A stretch of DNA of 8,571 nt from an uncultured Candidatus Melainabacteria bacterium (lineage in GTDB: Bacteria; Cyanobacteriota; Vampirovibrionia; Gastranaerophilales; Gastranaerophilaceae): assembly GCA_937898445.1 (NCBI GenBank), contig CALEJY010000063.1:1-8571 (forward strand), read 5' to 3'. This document shows positions 1-4,982 of the stretch, in pieces (position 1 is the first letter of the stretch; each line of letters starts with the position of its first letter). The translations under genes and the position numbers were made by a program. The notes beneath the pieces were generated by a model. That model was not told the DNA's origin. It did no database searches and saw nothing but the letters and a program-made list of their open reading frames with translations.

Positions 1-272
1 AAGTTGCTCCTCCGTTCAGAACTGCTGAATTTGATATTATTTTTGGTAAAGGTATTTGCAAGGTTGGAAATATTCTTGATGTCGCTGTAAACCTTGATAT
101 CGTTAAAAAAGCAGGTTCATGGTTTAGCTTTAGAGAAGAAAAACTTGGGCAAGGTAGGGATAAAGCAAGAGATTTCTTGACAGAAAATCCTGATATTTTG
201 AAAGAGGTTGAAACTCTGGTTAGAGAAAAATTGGCAGCTCCAAATCAACCTGCTGAAGAAGTTGCTGAGTAG
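1..272 (+). CDS. recA: RecA recombinase, C-terminal part (5' end outside window)
   Basis: RecA forms the ATP-dependent filament on single-stranded DNA that drives homologous recombination and triggers LexA-type self-cleavage. Only the last 89 complete codons are visible, in the frame starting at base 3 and ending with TAG at 270-272. The fragment opens with VAPPFRTAEFDI, the conserved stretch at the end of the RecA core, and continues with a GxWFSFxxEKLGQGRDKA segment and FLTENPDI, typical of the C-terminal domain. It ends in a short acidic tail (PAEEVAE), the usual autoregulatory end of RecA. The Walker motifs and DNA-binding loops lie upstream of the window. The stop codon is followed within a few bases by an inverted repeat, but no U-tract terminator is evident. 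Identification is secure from the motif order. Confidence 0.95.
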   Translation, partial: VAPPFRTAEFDIIFGKGICKVGNILDVAVNLDIVKKAGSWFSFREEKLGQGRDKARDFLTENPDILKEVETLVREKLAAPNQPAEEVAE

Positions 273-275
273 TCA

Positions 276-360
276 GTCATTCTGAGGACAACAATGTTCT
301 TTGTCCGAAGAATCTCCTTTAATTAAGATGAGATCCATCGCTTAGCACTCAGGATGATAT
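276..360. repeat. Degenerate intergenic inverted repeat (REP/MITE-like) after recA
   Basis: The left arm begins GTCATTCTGAG (276-286) and ends GAAGAATCTC (307-316). The right arm, GAGATCCATCG followed by CACTCAGGATGAT (from 330), is its imperfect reverse complement. Inside the left arm, GGACAA (286-291) and TTGTCC (301-306) form a second small hairpin. The TCATTCTGAG...GAAGAATCTC wording resembles dispersed palindromic intergenic repeats I recall from many bacterial genomes. No second copy is seen in this window, so repetitiveness is inferred. Confidence 0.6.
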
Positions 361-416
361 GATAAATATTAATATTTGTAAAGCGGTTAAAATGTAGATA
401 AATCAATAGTTTTAAA

Positions 417-469
417 GAAAAAGCATGTTTTTTGTACTATCATGGTAGCAACTAAAAACATGTTCTTTC
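417..469. promoter_or_regulatory. 53-bp imperfect palindrome upstream of the lipoprotein gene (possible operator)
   Basis: Arms 417-435 and 451-469 are complementary at 16 of 19 positions, each containing CATGTT or its complement. The intervening bases hold a small nested stem, CTAT/GGTAG, around a central CATG (437-448). The palindrome ends five bases before a TATAAT hexamer, so it covers the -35 region of the likely promoter. It could be an operator for a dimeric regulator or, if transcribed from further upstream, an RNA hairpin. Which regulator might bind cannot be told. Confidence 0.5.
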
Positions 470-473
470 TTTA

Positions 474-502
474 TATAATTGCAAAGTGTAGAAATAGGAG
501 GT
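474..502 (+). promoter_or_regulatory. -10 box and Shine-Dalgarno of the lipoprotein gene
   Basis: A perfect TATAAT lies at 474-479, predicting a transcription start near 486. No convincing -35 is present at the expected distance (around 451-456), where the palindrome arm lies instead, so an activator may be needed. AGGAGGT at 496-502 is a strong Shine-Dalgarno sequence and fixes the start at ATG 514, although its spacing of about 12 bases from the GGAGG core is on the long side. Confidence 0.55.
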
Positions 503-513
503 TAAAATACCAA

Positions 514-1491
514 ATGGAAGTTAAAGCAATTAGTACCCCAAATTTTGAAGGTCACAAAAATAACAGAATACAAAACAAAAAACACTCTGTTGGAAATGAC
601 TACCCACAAATGTCAGCACCTGCATCTCAAAACACATCAAATGCAATGCGTAATATGGTGTTAGGTCTTATGGCATTAGGTGCAGCAAGTCAAGGTTTGA
701 CAAGTTGTGAAGCCGAAGCAACAGCTTCAGCAAGTGCATCTGCAAGCGCAACTGCAGTTGCAATCGGTGGTGGTCATCACAGAGATACAGTTACAATTAT
801 TAAACCTGATACAATTCATGAAACAGATACAGTAATCCATACAGTTATCAAACCGATTAACGTAAAAGATTATCCTTATAACATCGGCGATTCATTGATT
901 GCACAAGGTCAAAACATTGGGGTTCCGGTAGATGGCCCTATCCCTGATGGTAGCAACAATGCAGTATATATGGGTTCAAAAGCTCATAACAGATACGACA
1001 ACAAATTCTACGAATCAATGGTTGATAGTATCGGAACAAATAAAAAGACTTTAGCAGTTGTTACAAAAGTTGTAGATATGTACGAAGATGGCAACCCTAA
1101 AACATCTTATATGAAAGCATTGATTACAGATGTTCCGGGCAAAGGTATCAAAATCGCTCGATACACTGCAAATACTGACAAAAAACCTGAAGAATATCAA
1201 TGGAATTATGCAGGTTATGAAGTTAGAACAAATGGCAGAGATGGCAAACGTAATATTCGTTCAATCTTTGATAACAACAACAATTTGATTTACAGAGGCG
1301 ATTATGAAAAAGGGGAAAATCCCGGAACATTCTTGTATGGTTCTATAATCTATGATGATGAAACTGGTGAACCATTCTACAATGATAAAGGTGAACCGGA
1401 ATTTGCTCAATACGATTTTGACCAAGCAACAATCTACTCTGATTATGCTAAAACTTATACTCATCCTGGTTGGGATTACGGCGACGAGTAA
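514..1491 (+). CDS. Predicted lipoprotein with displaced signal and Ala-Ser low-complexity linker
   Basis: No known family is recognised in this 325-residue protein. The start at 514 is chosen because AGGAGGT precedes it; an in-frame ATG at 442 lies in the palindrome upstream of the -10 box. Residues 1-44 are polar and include ISTPNFEGHKNN. Residues 45-65 (MRNMVLGLMALG...GLTSC) form a lipoprotein-type signal with lipobox LTSC and acceptor Cys65. An Ala-Ser/Ala-Thr repeat (about 69-83) and GGGHH follow, then two DTV..IKP units (91-98, 105-114). Residues 115-325 are Tyr/Asp/Asn-rich, with several 'YDNKGE/DGKRN'-like turns that suggest an MORN- or YD-like beta-rich domain; this is a guess from composition. 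The 44 residues before the signal are odd: ATG 646 (Met45) would give a standard lipoprotein precursor but has no ribosome binding site. Likely envelope-associated, function unknown. A strong hairpin follows 21 bases after the stop. Confidence 0.8.
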   Translation: MEVKAISTPNFEGHKNNRIQNKKHSVGNDYPQMSAPASQNTSNAMRNMVLGLMALGAASQGLTSCEAEATASASASASATAVAIGGGHHRDTVTIIKPDTIHETDTVIHTVIKPINVKDYPYNIGDSLIAQGQNIGVPVDGPIPDGSNNAVYMGSKAHNRYDNKFYESMVDSIGTNKKTLAVVTKVVDMYEDGNPKTSYMKALITDVPGKGIKIARYTANTDKKPEEYQWNYAGYEVRTNGRDGKRNIRSIFDNNNNLIYRGDYEKGENPGTFLYGSIIYDDETGEPFYNDKGEPEFAQYDFDQATIYSDYAKTYTHPGWDYGDE

Positions 1492-1512
1492 AAACTCTTT
1501 CTACACAACAAA

Positions 1513-1541
1513 AAACACCCTCTTGAATAAAGAGGGTGTTT
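1513..1541 (+). terminator. Perfect 12-bp hairpin after the lipoprotein gene
   Basis: AAACACCCTCTT (1513-1524) and AAGAGGGTGTTT (1530-1541) form a perfect stem with a 5-base loop. On the plus strand only three U follow the GC part of the stem, so the U-tract is short; six A precede it, so it reads better as a terminator on the minus strand, although no leftward gene ends here. It most likely ends the lipoprotein transcript. The loop also contains the -35-like TTGAAT of the next gene. Confidence 0.65.
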
Positions 1542-1552
1542 CCATATATAAT
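1523..1552 (+). promoter_or_regulatory. Promoter of the HTH gene, embedded in the preceding hairpin
   Basis: TTGAAT (1523-1528, -35) and TATAAT (1547-1552, perfect -10) are separated by 18 bases. Initiation about 7 bases after the -10 box would fall on the ATG at 1559, giving a leaderless mRNA. No Shine-Dalgarno sequence lies in the usual place; the nearest purine-rich stretch, AGAGGG, is over 20 bases away and buried in the hairpin stem. Confidence 0.6.
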
Positions 1553-1558
1553 GAAATT

Positions 1559-1963
1559 ATGAAAACATTAGCACAATTTATACAACATAGGAGAGATGAG
1601 ATAGGATTTTCTCCAAAAGGTTTGGCAAAAGAATGTAATTTGCCATTGAGTTTGATAGAAGACATTGAGGCTGGAAAAGAGTTGTTTTTGCCCGTGACGG
1701 TAAGACAAAATCTTGCAAAGGTTTTGAAATGTGATCCGCAAGAAATAAAAGCGTTGGAAAAAGATTTTACATCATATACAGTTTCACAAGAAATTATTGA
1801 TAGTTTGAAAGAATTGATTTTGAACGGTGCAGGTGGCTTGAAATGCCCGAAATGTGGCGCACCGTTAATAACAAGAATTGCTAAATTATATGATTTGGAA
1901 GACAATTTGATGCTTCATCCAAAAGCTCATTGCTCAAAATGTTCATTCCATATAACTGAGTAA
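1559..1963 (+). CDS. Small XRE-type HTH protein with C-terminal zinc ribbon
   Basis: This 134-residue protein is probably a cytoplasmic DNA-binding regulator. Residues 1-66 resemble a lambda-repressor/XRE helix-turn-helix: a first helix (LAQFIQHRRDE), then KGLAKECNLPLSLIEDIEAGK, the helix-turn-helix core with the usual 'IE.GK' ending, then a helix reaching LKCDPQEI. Residues 96-99 (CPKC) and 125-128 (CSKC) are two cysteine pairs about 25 residues apart, a likely zinc ribbon. The start at ATG 1559 is the first Met in frame after the hairpin and coincides with the predicted transcription start. The gene is 67 bases downstream of the lipoprotein gene and has its own promoter. Its target is unknown; the nearby palindrome at 417-469 or its own promoter are candidates by proximity only. 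It is followed by the 1964-2166 region, which could be part of its transcript. Confidence 0.85.
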   Translation: MKTLAQFIQHRRDEIGFSPKGLAKECNLPLSLIEDIEAGKELFLPVTVRQNLAKVLKCDPQEIKALEKDFTSYTVSQEIIDSLKELILNGAGGLKCPKCGAPLITRIAKLYDLEDNLMLHPKAHCSKCSFHITE

Positions 1964-1992
1964 GATTGAAAAAATAAGGGTAAGTTCCTTAA

Positions 1993-2040
1993 TACCTCCA
2001 CGATACACACTGATTACGAAGAAATTGGTCGAAGGAGGTG
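1993..2040 (+). promoter_or_regulatory. RNA hairpin that would sequester the ribosome binding site of the 20-codon ORF
   Basis: TACCTCC (1993-1999) pairs with GGAGGTG (2034-2040; one U-G pair). After a 1x2 internal loop, CGAT (2001-2004) pairs with GTCG (2028-2031), including one wobble. This gives 11 pairs enclosing a loop of about 23 bases. The paired GGAGGT is the core of the ribosome binding site, so the fold would block initiation until refolding, processing or binding of a factor released it. Confidence 0.5.
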
Positions 2041-2042
2041 AT
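2032..2042 (+). promoter_or_regulatory. Full-length Shine-Dalgarno sequence matching the 16S rRNA tail
   Basis: AAGGAGGTGAT is complementary over 11 consecutive bases to the usual 16S rRNA 3' end (ATCACCTCCTT). The GGAGG core lies 7 bases before ATG 2046, which is optimal spacing. It is the strongest ribosome binding site in the window and it stands in front of a very short ORF. Confidence 0.7.
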
Positions 2043-2045
2043 AAA

Positions 2046-2108
2046 ATGAAGTTAGAGTTAATAAAAAAAGCCCTAGTTGCCCTAGAGCTTTTTTTAATCT
2101 TCCTATAG
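2046..2108 (+). CDS. Possible 20-residue hydrophobic small protein
   Basis: The ORF runs ATG 2046-2048 to TAG 2106-2108. The predicted peptide starts MKLELIKKAL and ends ELFLIFL: a short charged N-terminus followed by a hydrophobic stretch of about 12 residues, possibly membrane-associating. The main support is the 11-base Shine-Dalgarno sequence at ideal spacing, plus the upstream element able to mask it, an arrangement known from type I toxin mRNAs. Against it, the terminator at 2063-2095 lies inside the ORF, so the A and U tracts supply the Lys-Lys and Leu-Phe-Leu codons, and a transcript ending there would lack a stop codon. It may be a true small protein, a leader peptide with no downstream gene, or a chance ORF. 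No homolog is recognised. Confidence 0.4.
   Translation: MKLELIKKALVALELFLIFL
2063..2095. terminator. Bidirectional intrinsic terminator between the HTH gene and nagZ
   Basis: A7 plus GCCCTAG (2063-2076) pairs with CTAGAGC plus T7 (2082-2095), with a single C.A mismatch and the loop TTGCC. The seven T on either strand allow termination both of rightward transcripts from the HTH gene region and of leftward transcripts from nagZ. Within it GCCCTAG occurs twice as a direct repeat (2070-2076, 2079-2085). Confidence 0.8.
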
Positions 2109-2160
2109 GGAACGAAGAAAGACTTTAAGAGTTACGACCTCTTAAGGTCTTTTCCCTATA
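2104..2160. repeat. 57-base two-part inverted repeat downstream of nagZ
   Basis: The outer arms TATAGGGAA (2104-2112) and TTCCCTATA (2152-2160) are perfectly complementary. The inner arms AAAGACTTTAAGAG (2118-2131) and CTCTTAAGGTCTTT (2139-2152) pair over about 14 positions with one G-U, around the loop TTACGAC, with a CGAAG bulge on one side only. It lacks a following U-tract of its own, so it is not a simple terminator; it could be a small-RNA body, an RNA 3'-end stabiliser or a miniature mobile element. Confidence 0.7.
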
Positions 2161-2166
2161 TAATTA

Positions 2167-3138
2167 TTATAACATATTTTTTATACTTTTCAAGTGTCTT
2201 ATTTTTTCATAAGATTTTTCGATATTTTGCCTTAATTCTTTATCTGTTTCGGCTTTTTGGGCGATTGTTTCAATTATGTTAATAGTTTGTGGAGTTGAAT
2301 TTCTATATATAAACATATTCAAACCCGCTCTTATTCCCATTTCGCAAGCCTCAACATCTCCAAATTTAGCAACCCCTTTCATAATCATATCATCAGAGAT
2401 TGCAACCCCTTCAAATTTCAATTTTTCACGAAGATAAGAAATTGCGTTTTTGCTTAGCGAAGTCGGGATTACATCTTTTTCAAAACAAGTGCAATGTAAA
2501 TGCGCTACCATCACCATTTCGATATTTTTTGCACAAGCGGCAAAAGGTTTTATGTGAGTTTTTTCCATCTCTTGCAATGGCAAATTTATTTCCGGTAAAG
2601 TTAAGTGACTGTCAGCGTTTGCATCTCCATGTCCCGGAAAATGCTTTACACAGGGAATAATTCCGTTTTCTCGGTATGTTTGCGAAACTATTTTTTCAGC
2701 TCTGATTACATCATCGGGAGTGTCTGAAAATGCCCGTTCTCCAATAATTGGGTTATTGGGATTGGTGTTGACATCAATACAAGGCGCAAAATTCAAATTT
2801 ATTCCGAAACTTTTCAATTCGTTTGCGATTTTTTCTGTTTGTGTTTTTAGAAAATCTTCACCTTTTTCAAATGCAAATTTTGCTGACAAATATTTTTTGC
2901 CATTATGGATATTTTCTGTTCTTTCAACCCTACCGCCTTCTTGATCAATAGACAAAAACGGTGCGATTTTTGAAATTGATTTGATGTCATTAATCAATCT
3001 TTTGAATTGAGTTGGGGTTTGGATATCTTTTGTGAAAAATATTATTCCGCCTAATCCGTTTTGTAGAGCCTCTTTATAGCCATCTCCATCAGTTCCGAGA
3101 ATAAACATTTGGTATAATTTTGTTTTTAAATCAGTCAT
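2167..3138 (-). CDS. nagZ: Beta-N-acetylhexosaminidase, glycoside hydrolase family 3
   Basis: The 323-residue protein matches NagZ, which removes N-acetylglucosamine from GlcNAc-anhydroMurNAc peptides during peptidoglycan recycling. The TIM-barrel landmarks occur in order: IDQEGGRV (64-71), the FAPCIDVN segment (118-124), KHFPGHGD (165-172), DSH (176-178), which supplies the loop histidine acting in catalysis, and ISDDMIMKG (247-255), where Asp249 is the expected nucleophile. The length is close to single-domain Gram-negative NagZ (about 340), without the C-terminal domain of Bacillus-type enzymes. No signal peptide is visible, so a cytoplasmic location is likely. ATG 3136-3138 directly abuts the TAA of the upstream gene, and GAAAAGG, inside that gene's last codons, acts as ribosome binding site, so translation is probably coupled. 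Transcription ends at 2063-2095. Confidence 0.93.
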   Translation of the reverse strand: MTDLKTKLYQMFILGTDGDGYKEALQNGLGGIIFFTKDIQTPTQFKRLINDIKSISKIAPFLSIDQEGGRVERTENIHNGKKYLSAKFAFEKGEDFLKTQTEKIANELKSFGINLNFAPCIDVNTNPNNPIIGERAFSDTPDDVIRAEKIVSQTYRENGIIPCVKHFPGHGDANADSHLTLPEINLPLQEMEKTHIKPFAACAKNIEMVMVAHLHCTCFEKDVIPTSLSKNAISYLREKLKFEGVAISDDMIMKGVAKFGDVEACEMGIRAGLNMFIYRNSTPQTINIIETIAQKAETDKELRQNIEKSYEKIRHLKSIKNML

Positions 3139-3729
3139 TTATAATACCTTTTCAGTCAATGATGTAAGCTCGTACAACTTGCCATTATCAATAACTTTTT
3201 CTATTCCGGCAAGAATTTCATTCAAGTCATTTCCTTCAACATTTTTCAAGCAATCAGGAAGTTTTACGTCTGTTGTGTTTTGGGTTTTTACAAAGCCTTC
3301 ATTGATTTTCAAAAATTCTTTATAAGCATCAAGGATTTTAATCCATTTTTCATCAACAACAAAATTTTGTCCGATATAATATTTGGCATCTTTTTTCAAT
3401 TTTTCAATATAATCTTTTATAAAATCTACTTCTTCAAGAGTTTCTTTTTCAGAATATTCTCCACCATAGCAAAGGTTTCCGATAATCGTTTTTTCGCCTA
3501 AGTTCGTGATATATATTGCCCAAAGAATACAACCCAAATAAAAACCGATATAATTTTTCAACAAAGATTGGATTTTCGGATAAAACATTTTGAATTGCAA
3601 TTTTTTCTGATTAAAATTTTTAAAACCGTTCAAACTGTTATAAACATATTCAATATTAGGTTCAAATGCAGACATGTGCTGAATAAATCCGGGATCAAAT
3701 TGAACTCCGTCTTTTGTATCTATTGTCAT
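3139..3729 (-). CDS. Hypothetical protein, 196 residues, coupled to nagZ
   Basis: I do not recognise this protein. It starts at ATG 3727-3729 with GAGG seven bases upstream, and its TAA (3139-3141) is immediately followed by the nagZ ATG. It is Lys/Glu/Tyr/Phe-rich and probably mostly helical. Residues 59-78 (NYIGFYLGCILWAIYITNLG) are hydrophobic enough for a membrane segment or a buried helix. Residues 94-118 are charged and helical in character (SEKETLEEVDFIKDYIEKLKK region), and the C-terminal 30 residues suggest another helix pair. No signal peptide, no metal-binding cysteine pattern and no enzyme motif are seen. Its tight coupling to nagZ suggests equal dosage, but a shared function with cell-wall recycling is only a guess from position. 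It is probably co-transcribed with the hydrolase 39 bases upstream. Confidence 0.8.
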   Translation of the reverse strand: MTIDTKDGVQFDPGFIQHMSAFEPNIEYVYNSLNGFKNFNQKKLQFKMFYPKIQSLLKNYIGFYLGCILWAIYITNLGEKTIIGNLCYGGEYSEKETLEEVDFIKDYIEKLKKDAKYYIGQNFVVDEKWIKILDAYKEFLKINEGFVKTQNTTDVKLPDCLKNVEGNDLNEILAGIEKVIDNGKLYELTSLTEKVL

Positions 3730-3762
3730 TGGGTTTCCTCTTTTCTTTTGTCCAAATTGTGT

Positions 3763-3780
3763 GAAATGTTATATCATTTC
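3763..3780. repeat. 18-bp palindrome over the hydrolase stop codon
   Basis: GAAATG (3763-3768) and CATTTC (3775-3780) flank TTATAT, so eight of nine base pairs match. It spans the end of the hydrolase ORF and lies 34 bases before the next gene's start. It could be a weak mRNA hairpin or an operator. It is short and AT-rich enough to be accidental. Confidence 0.3.
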
Positions 3781-4965
3781 AAATTTGATTTTCTTTTTGT
3801 GGTTGTCTAAAACTTTTTGTTGAAATTTTGGATCGTATTGCAATCTGTATCCATTTGAAAAAGCTTTTACAACAGCATTTGCGAAAGTCTTTCTTGCGCT
3901 CCAATATGAGGTGTGCGCAAATAATACAGAGCGTTTTGACCAAACACTAGAGTTGTCGTAAACAAATCCTTTAGGGTTTTCGATTTTTATATCAGCAAGT
4001 TTTTCCATTTCTGCAATAGTCAGGTTTTTTGAACTTGGAAAACCTAGCGGATCTTCTCTATAATTAACGGTAATAAAGAATAAACCGTTTTCGATAATGT
4101 ATTTTAGCATCAATCTGTTGTAATAAGTCAATTCATAATCAGAATCCGCTAAATCCGAGTAGAACAAAACTAAAGGACTTGCGAAATTTACAATTCCGCT
4201 CAAAGTATTTGTTGGCGCACAAGCAGTTTGAGTTGCCTCTTGCAATTTTAGGTAACTTTGCTCCAACGCATCATCTTCGATTTGTTTCAATACAAGATGT
4301 CCGCTATCTGAAACCATACCGATTTGAGCTTTTGATAATGCTGAAATACAAGTGTTTTCAACCGGATGAGTTTTTACGAAATTTTTAACATCATCACTTA
4401 CATCGATAACGTTGAACAAATCTTCCGGATTGATGTATGGAAGTTTATTGAACATATATTCATAAGTAATAAATGTTCCGGCAGAATAGCCATAAAGTAT
4501 TACTTTGTTACCTTTTTGAGCTTCTTGTTTTACAGTTTCGTTCAAATCATCCAAAATTGGTAACATATTGTGAGTTTTTTGAACCCAAATTGCATCATGC
4601 AAATATGCTGTCAACATTGAGCGAACTTTGTACGCAATTGTAGGACTGAAAGCTTTTGTAATATCGAGTTGCTCTTGTACGAACTCCAAATCTTTTTTAC
4701 TCTTATCGCCCCAGAAAAATATAACCGGTTCGTCGTTAATTTTGTACTGCGGTCTGTCTGAAAAAACTTTTTTGATTTCTTTGTTTTTTTCAAACTTTTT
4801 TTTCATAACAGGGTGAAGTTTTCCAACCCCGTTAATATACCAATTTCTCATTTTGGCATCGTTGTTGTTTGAGCCGTTAATGTAGACAAAGCTTACATTT
4901 GTTTGAGCCAAACAAACGTTTTGCAAAATTAATAATCCTAAAATAATACCCAAAATCTTTTTCAT
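3769..4965 (-). CDS. Secreted alpha/beta-hydrolase (lipase/esterase-like)
   Basis: The 398-residue protein has a clear Sec signal: MKK, a hydrophobic core (residues 4-17) and likely cleavage after CLA at 20. No lipobox precedes Cys18, so it is probably released to the periplasm or outside. Residues 154-163 (KVILYGYSAG) form a beta strand plus nucleophile elbow of GxSxG type, making Ser161 the probable nucleophile. An acid such as Asp305 (YREDPLGFP) and His351 (FAHTSYW) are plausible triad partners from their order and surroundings; this is inferred. An N-terminal FVYING strand (26-31) would fit the first beta strand. The substrate is unknown; lipids or esters are possible. ATG 4963-4965 has no Shine-Dalgarno sequence, and an extended -10 box ends 6 bases upstream, predicting a leaderless mRNA. 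It is probably the first gene of a three-gene unit ending in nagZ. Confidence 0.8.
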   Translation of the reverse strand: MKKILGIILGLLILQNVCLAQTNVSFVYINGSNNNDAKMRNWYINGVGKLHPVMKKKFEKNKEIKKVFSDRPQYKINDEPVIFFWGDKSKKDLEFVQEQLDITKAFSPTIAYKVRSMLTAYLHDAIWVQKTHNMLPILDDLNETVKQEAQKGNKVILYGYSAGTFITYEYMFNKLPYINPEDLFNVIDVSDDVKNFVKTHPVENTCISALSKAQIGMVSDSGHLVLKQIEDDALEQSYLKLQEATQTACAPTNTLSGIVNFASPLVLFYSDLADSDYELTYYNRLMLKYIIENGLFFITVNYREDPLGFPSSKNLTIAEMEKLADIKIENPKGFVYDNSSVWSKRSVLFAHTSYWSARKTFANAVVKAFSNGYRLQYDPKFQQKVLDNHKKKIKFEMI

Positions 4966-4971
4966 AACGAT

Positions 4972-4980
4972 ATTGTAGCA
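4972..4980 (-). promoter_or_regulatory. Extended -10 promoter for the hydrolase gene
   Basis: On the minus strand the sequence reads TGC-TACAAT (TACAAT at 4972-4977), an extended -10. Six bases (ATCGTT) separate it from ATG 4963-4965, so initiation should fall on or next to the start codon. The -35 region (near 4995-5000) has no good match and lies in the stem of the aquaporin terminator. Confidence 0.6.
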
Positions 4981-4982
4981 TA

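Larger units (their letters stand above)
2063..2160 (-). ncRNA. Candidate small RNA: long hairpin plus terminator, antisense to the 20-codon ORF
   Basis: On the minus strand, TTGAAA (2188-2193) and TATAAT (2166-2171) are separated by 16 bases and predict initiation near 2159. The transcript would start with a long hairpin and end at the T7 side of the terminator at 2063-2069, giving roughly 97 bases. It would overlap the last two thirds of the small ORF on the plus strand. The promoter overlaps the 3' end of nagZ. In DNA this AT-rich such hexamers can arise by chance, and the hairpin could simply be a processed nagZ 3' end. Confidence 0.35.

Noticed and set aside
10..20. Phage or plasmid origin for the window
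   Set aside because: recA, nagZ, pgeF and pab genes are chromosomal housekeeping genes and no mobility gene is present.
442..513. Upstream in-frame ATG at 442 for the lipoprotein gene
   Set aside because: It lies in the centre of the palindrome, upstream of the -10 box, and has no ribosome binding site, whereas AGGAGGT precedes ATG 514.
1352..1558. Long N-terminal extension of the HTH protein frame
   Set aside because: It overlaps the end of the lipoprotein gene in another frame, crosses the terminator hairpin and encodes low-complexity sequence; the HTH domain begins at ATG 1559.
1501..1905. 134-codon leftward ORF opposite the HTH gene
   Set aside because: The plus-strand frame has an HTH motif and paired cysteines, while the antisense frame has no motif or ribosome binding site.
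2070..2085. GCCCTAG direct repeat as a CRISPR-like or attachment-site repeat
   Set aside because: Two seven-base copies inside a terminator are explained by its stem and loop; no spacer pattern or integrase gene exists.
2110..2175. tRNA or other classical structured RNA
   Set aside because: There is no cloverleaf or conserved T-arm; the region folds as one long hairpin only.
2400..2944. Rightward ORFs within nagZ
   Set aside because: They lie opposite a well-supported gene, have no ribosome binding site and encode no recognisable domain.
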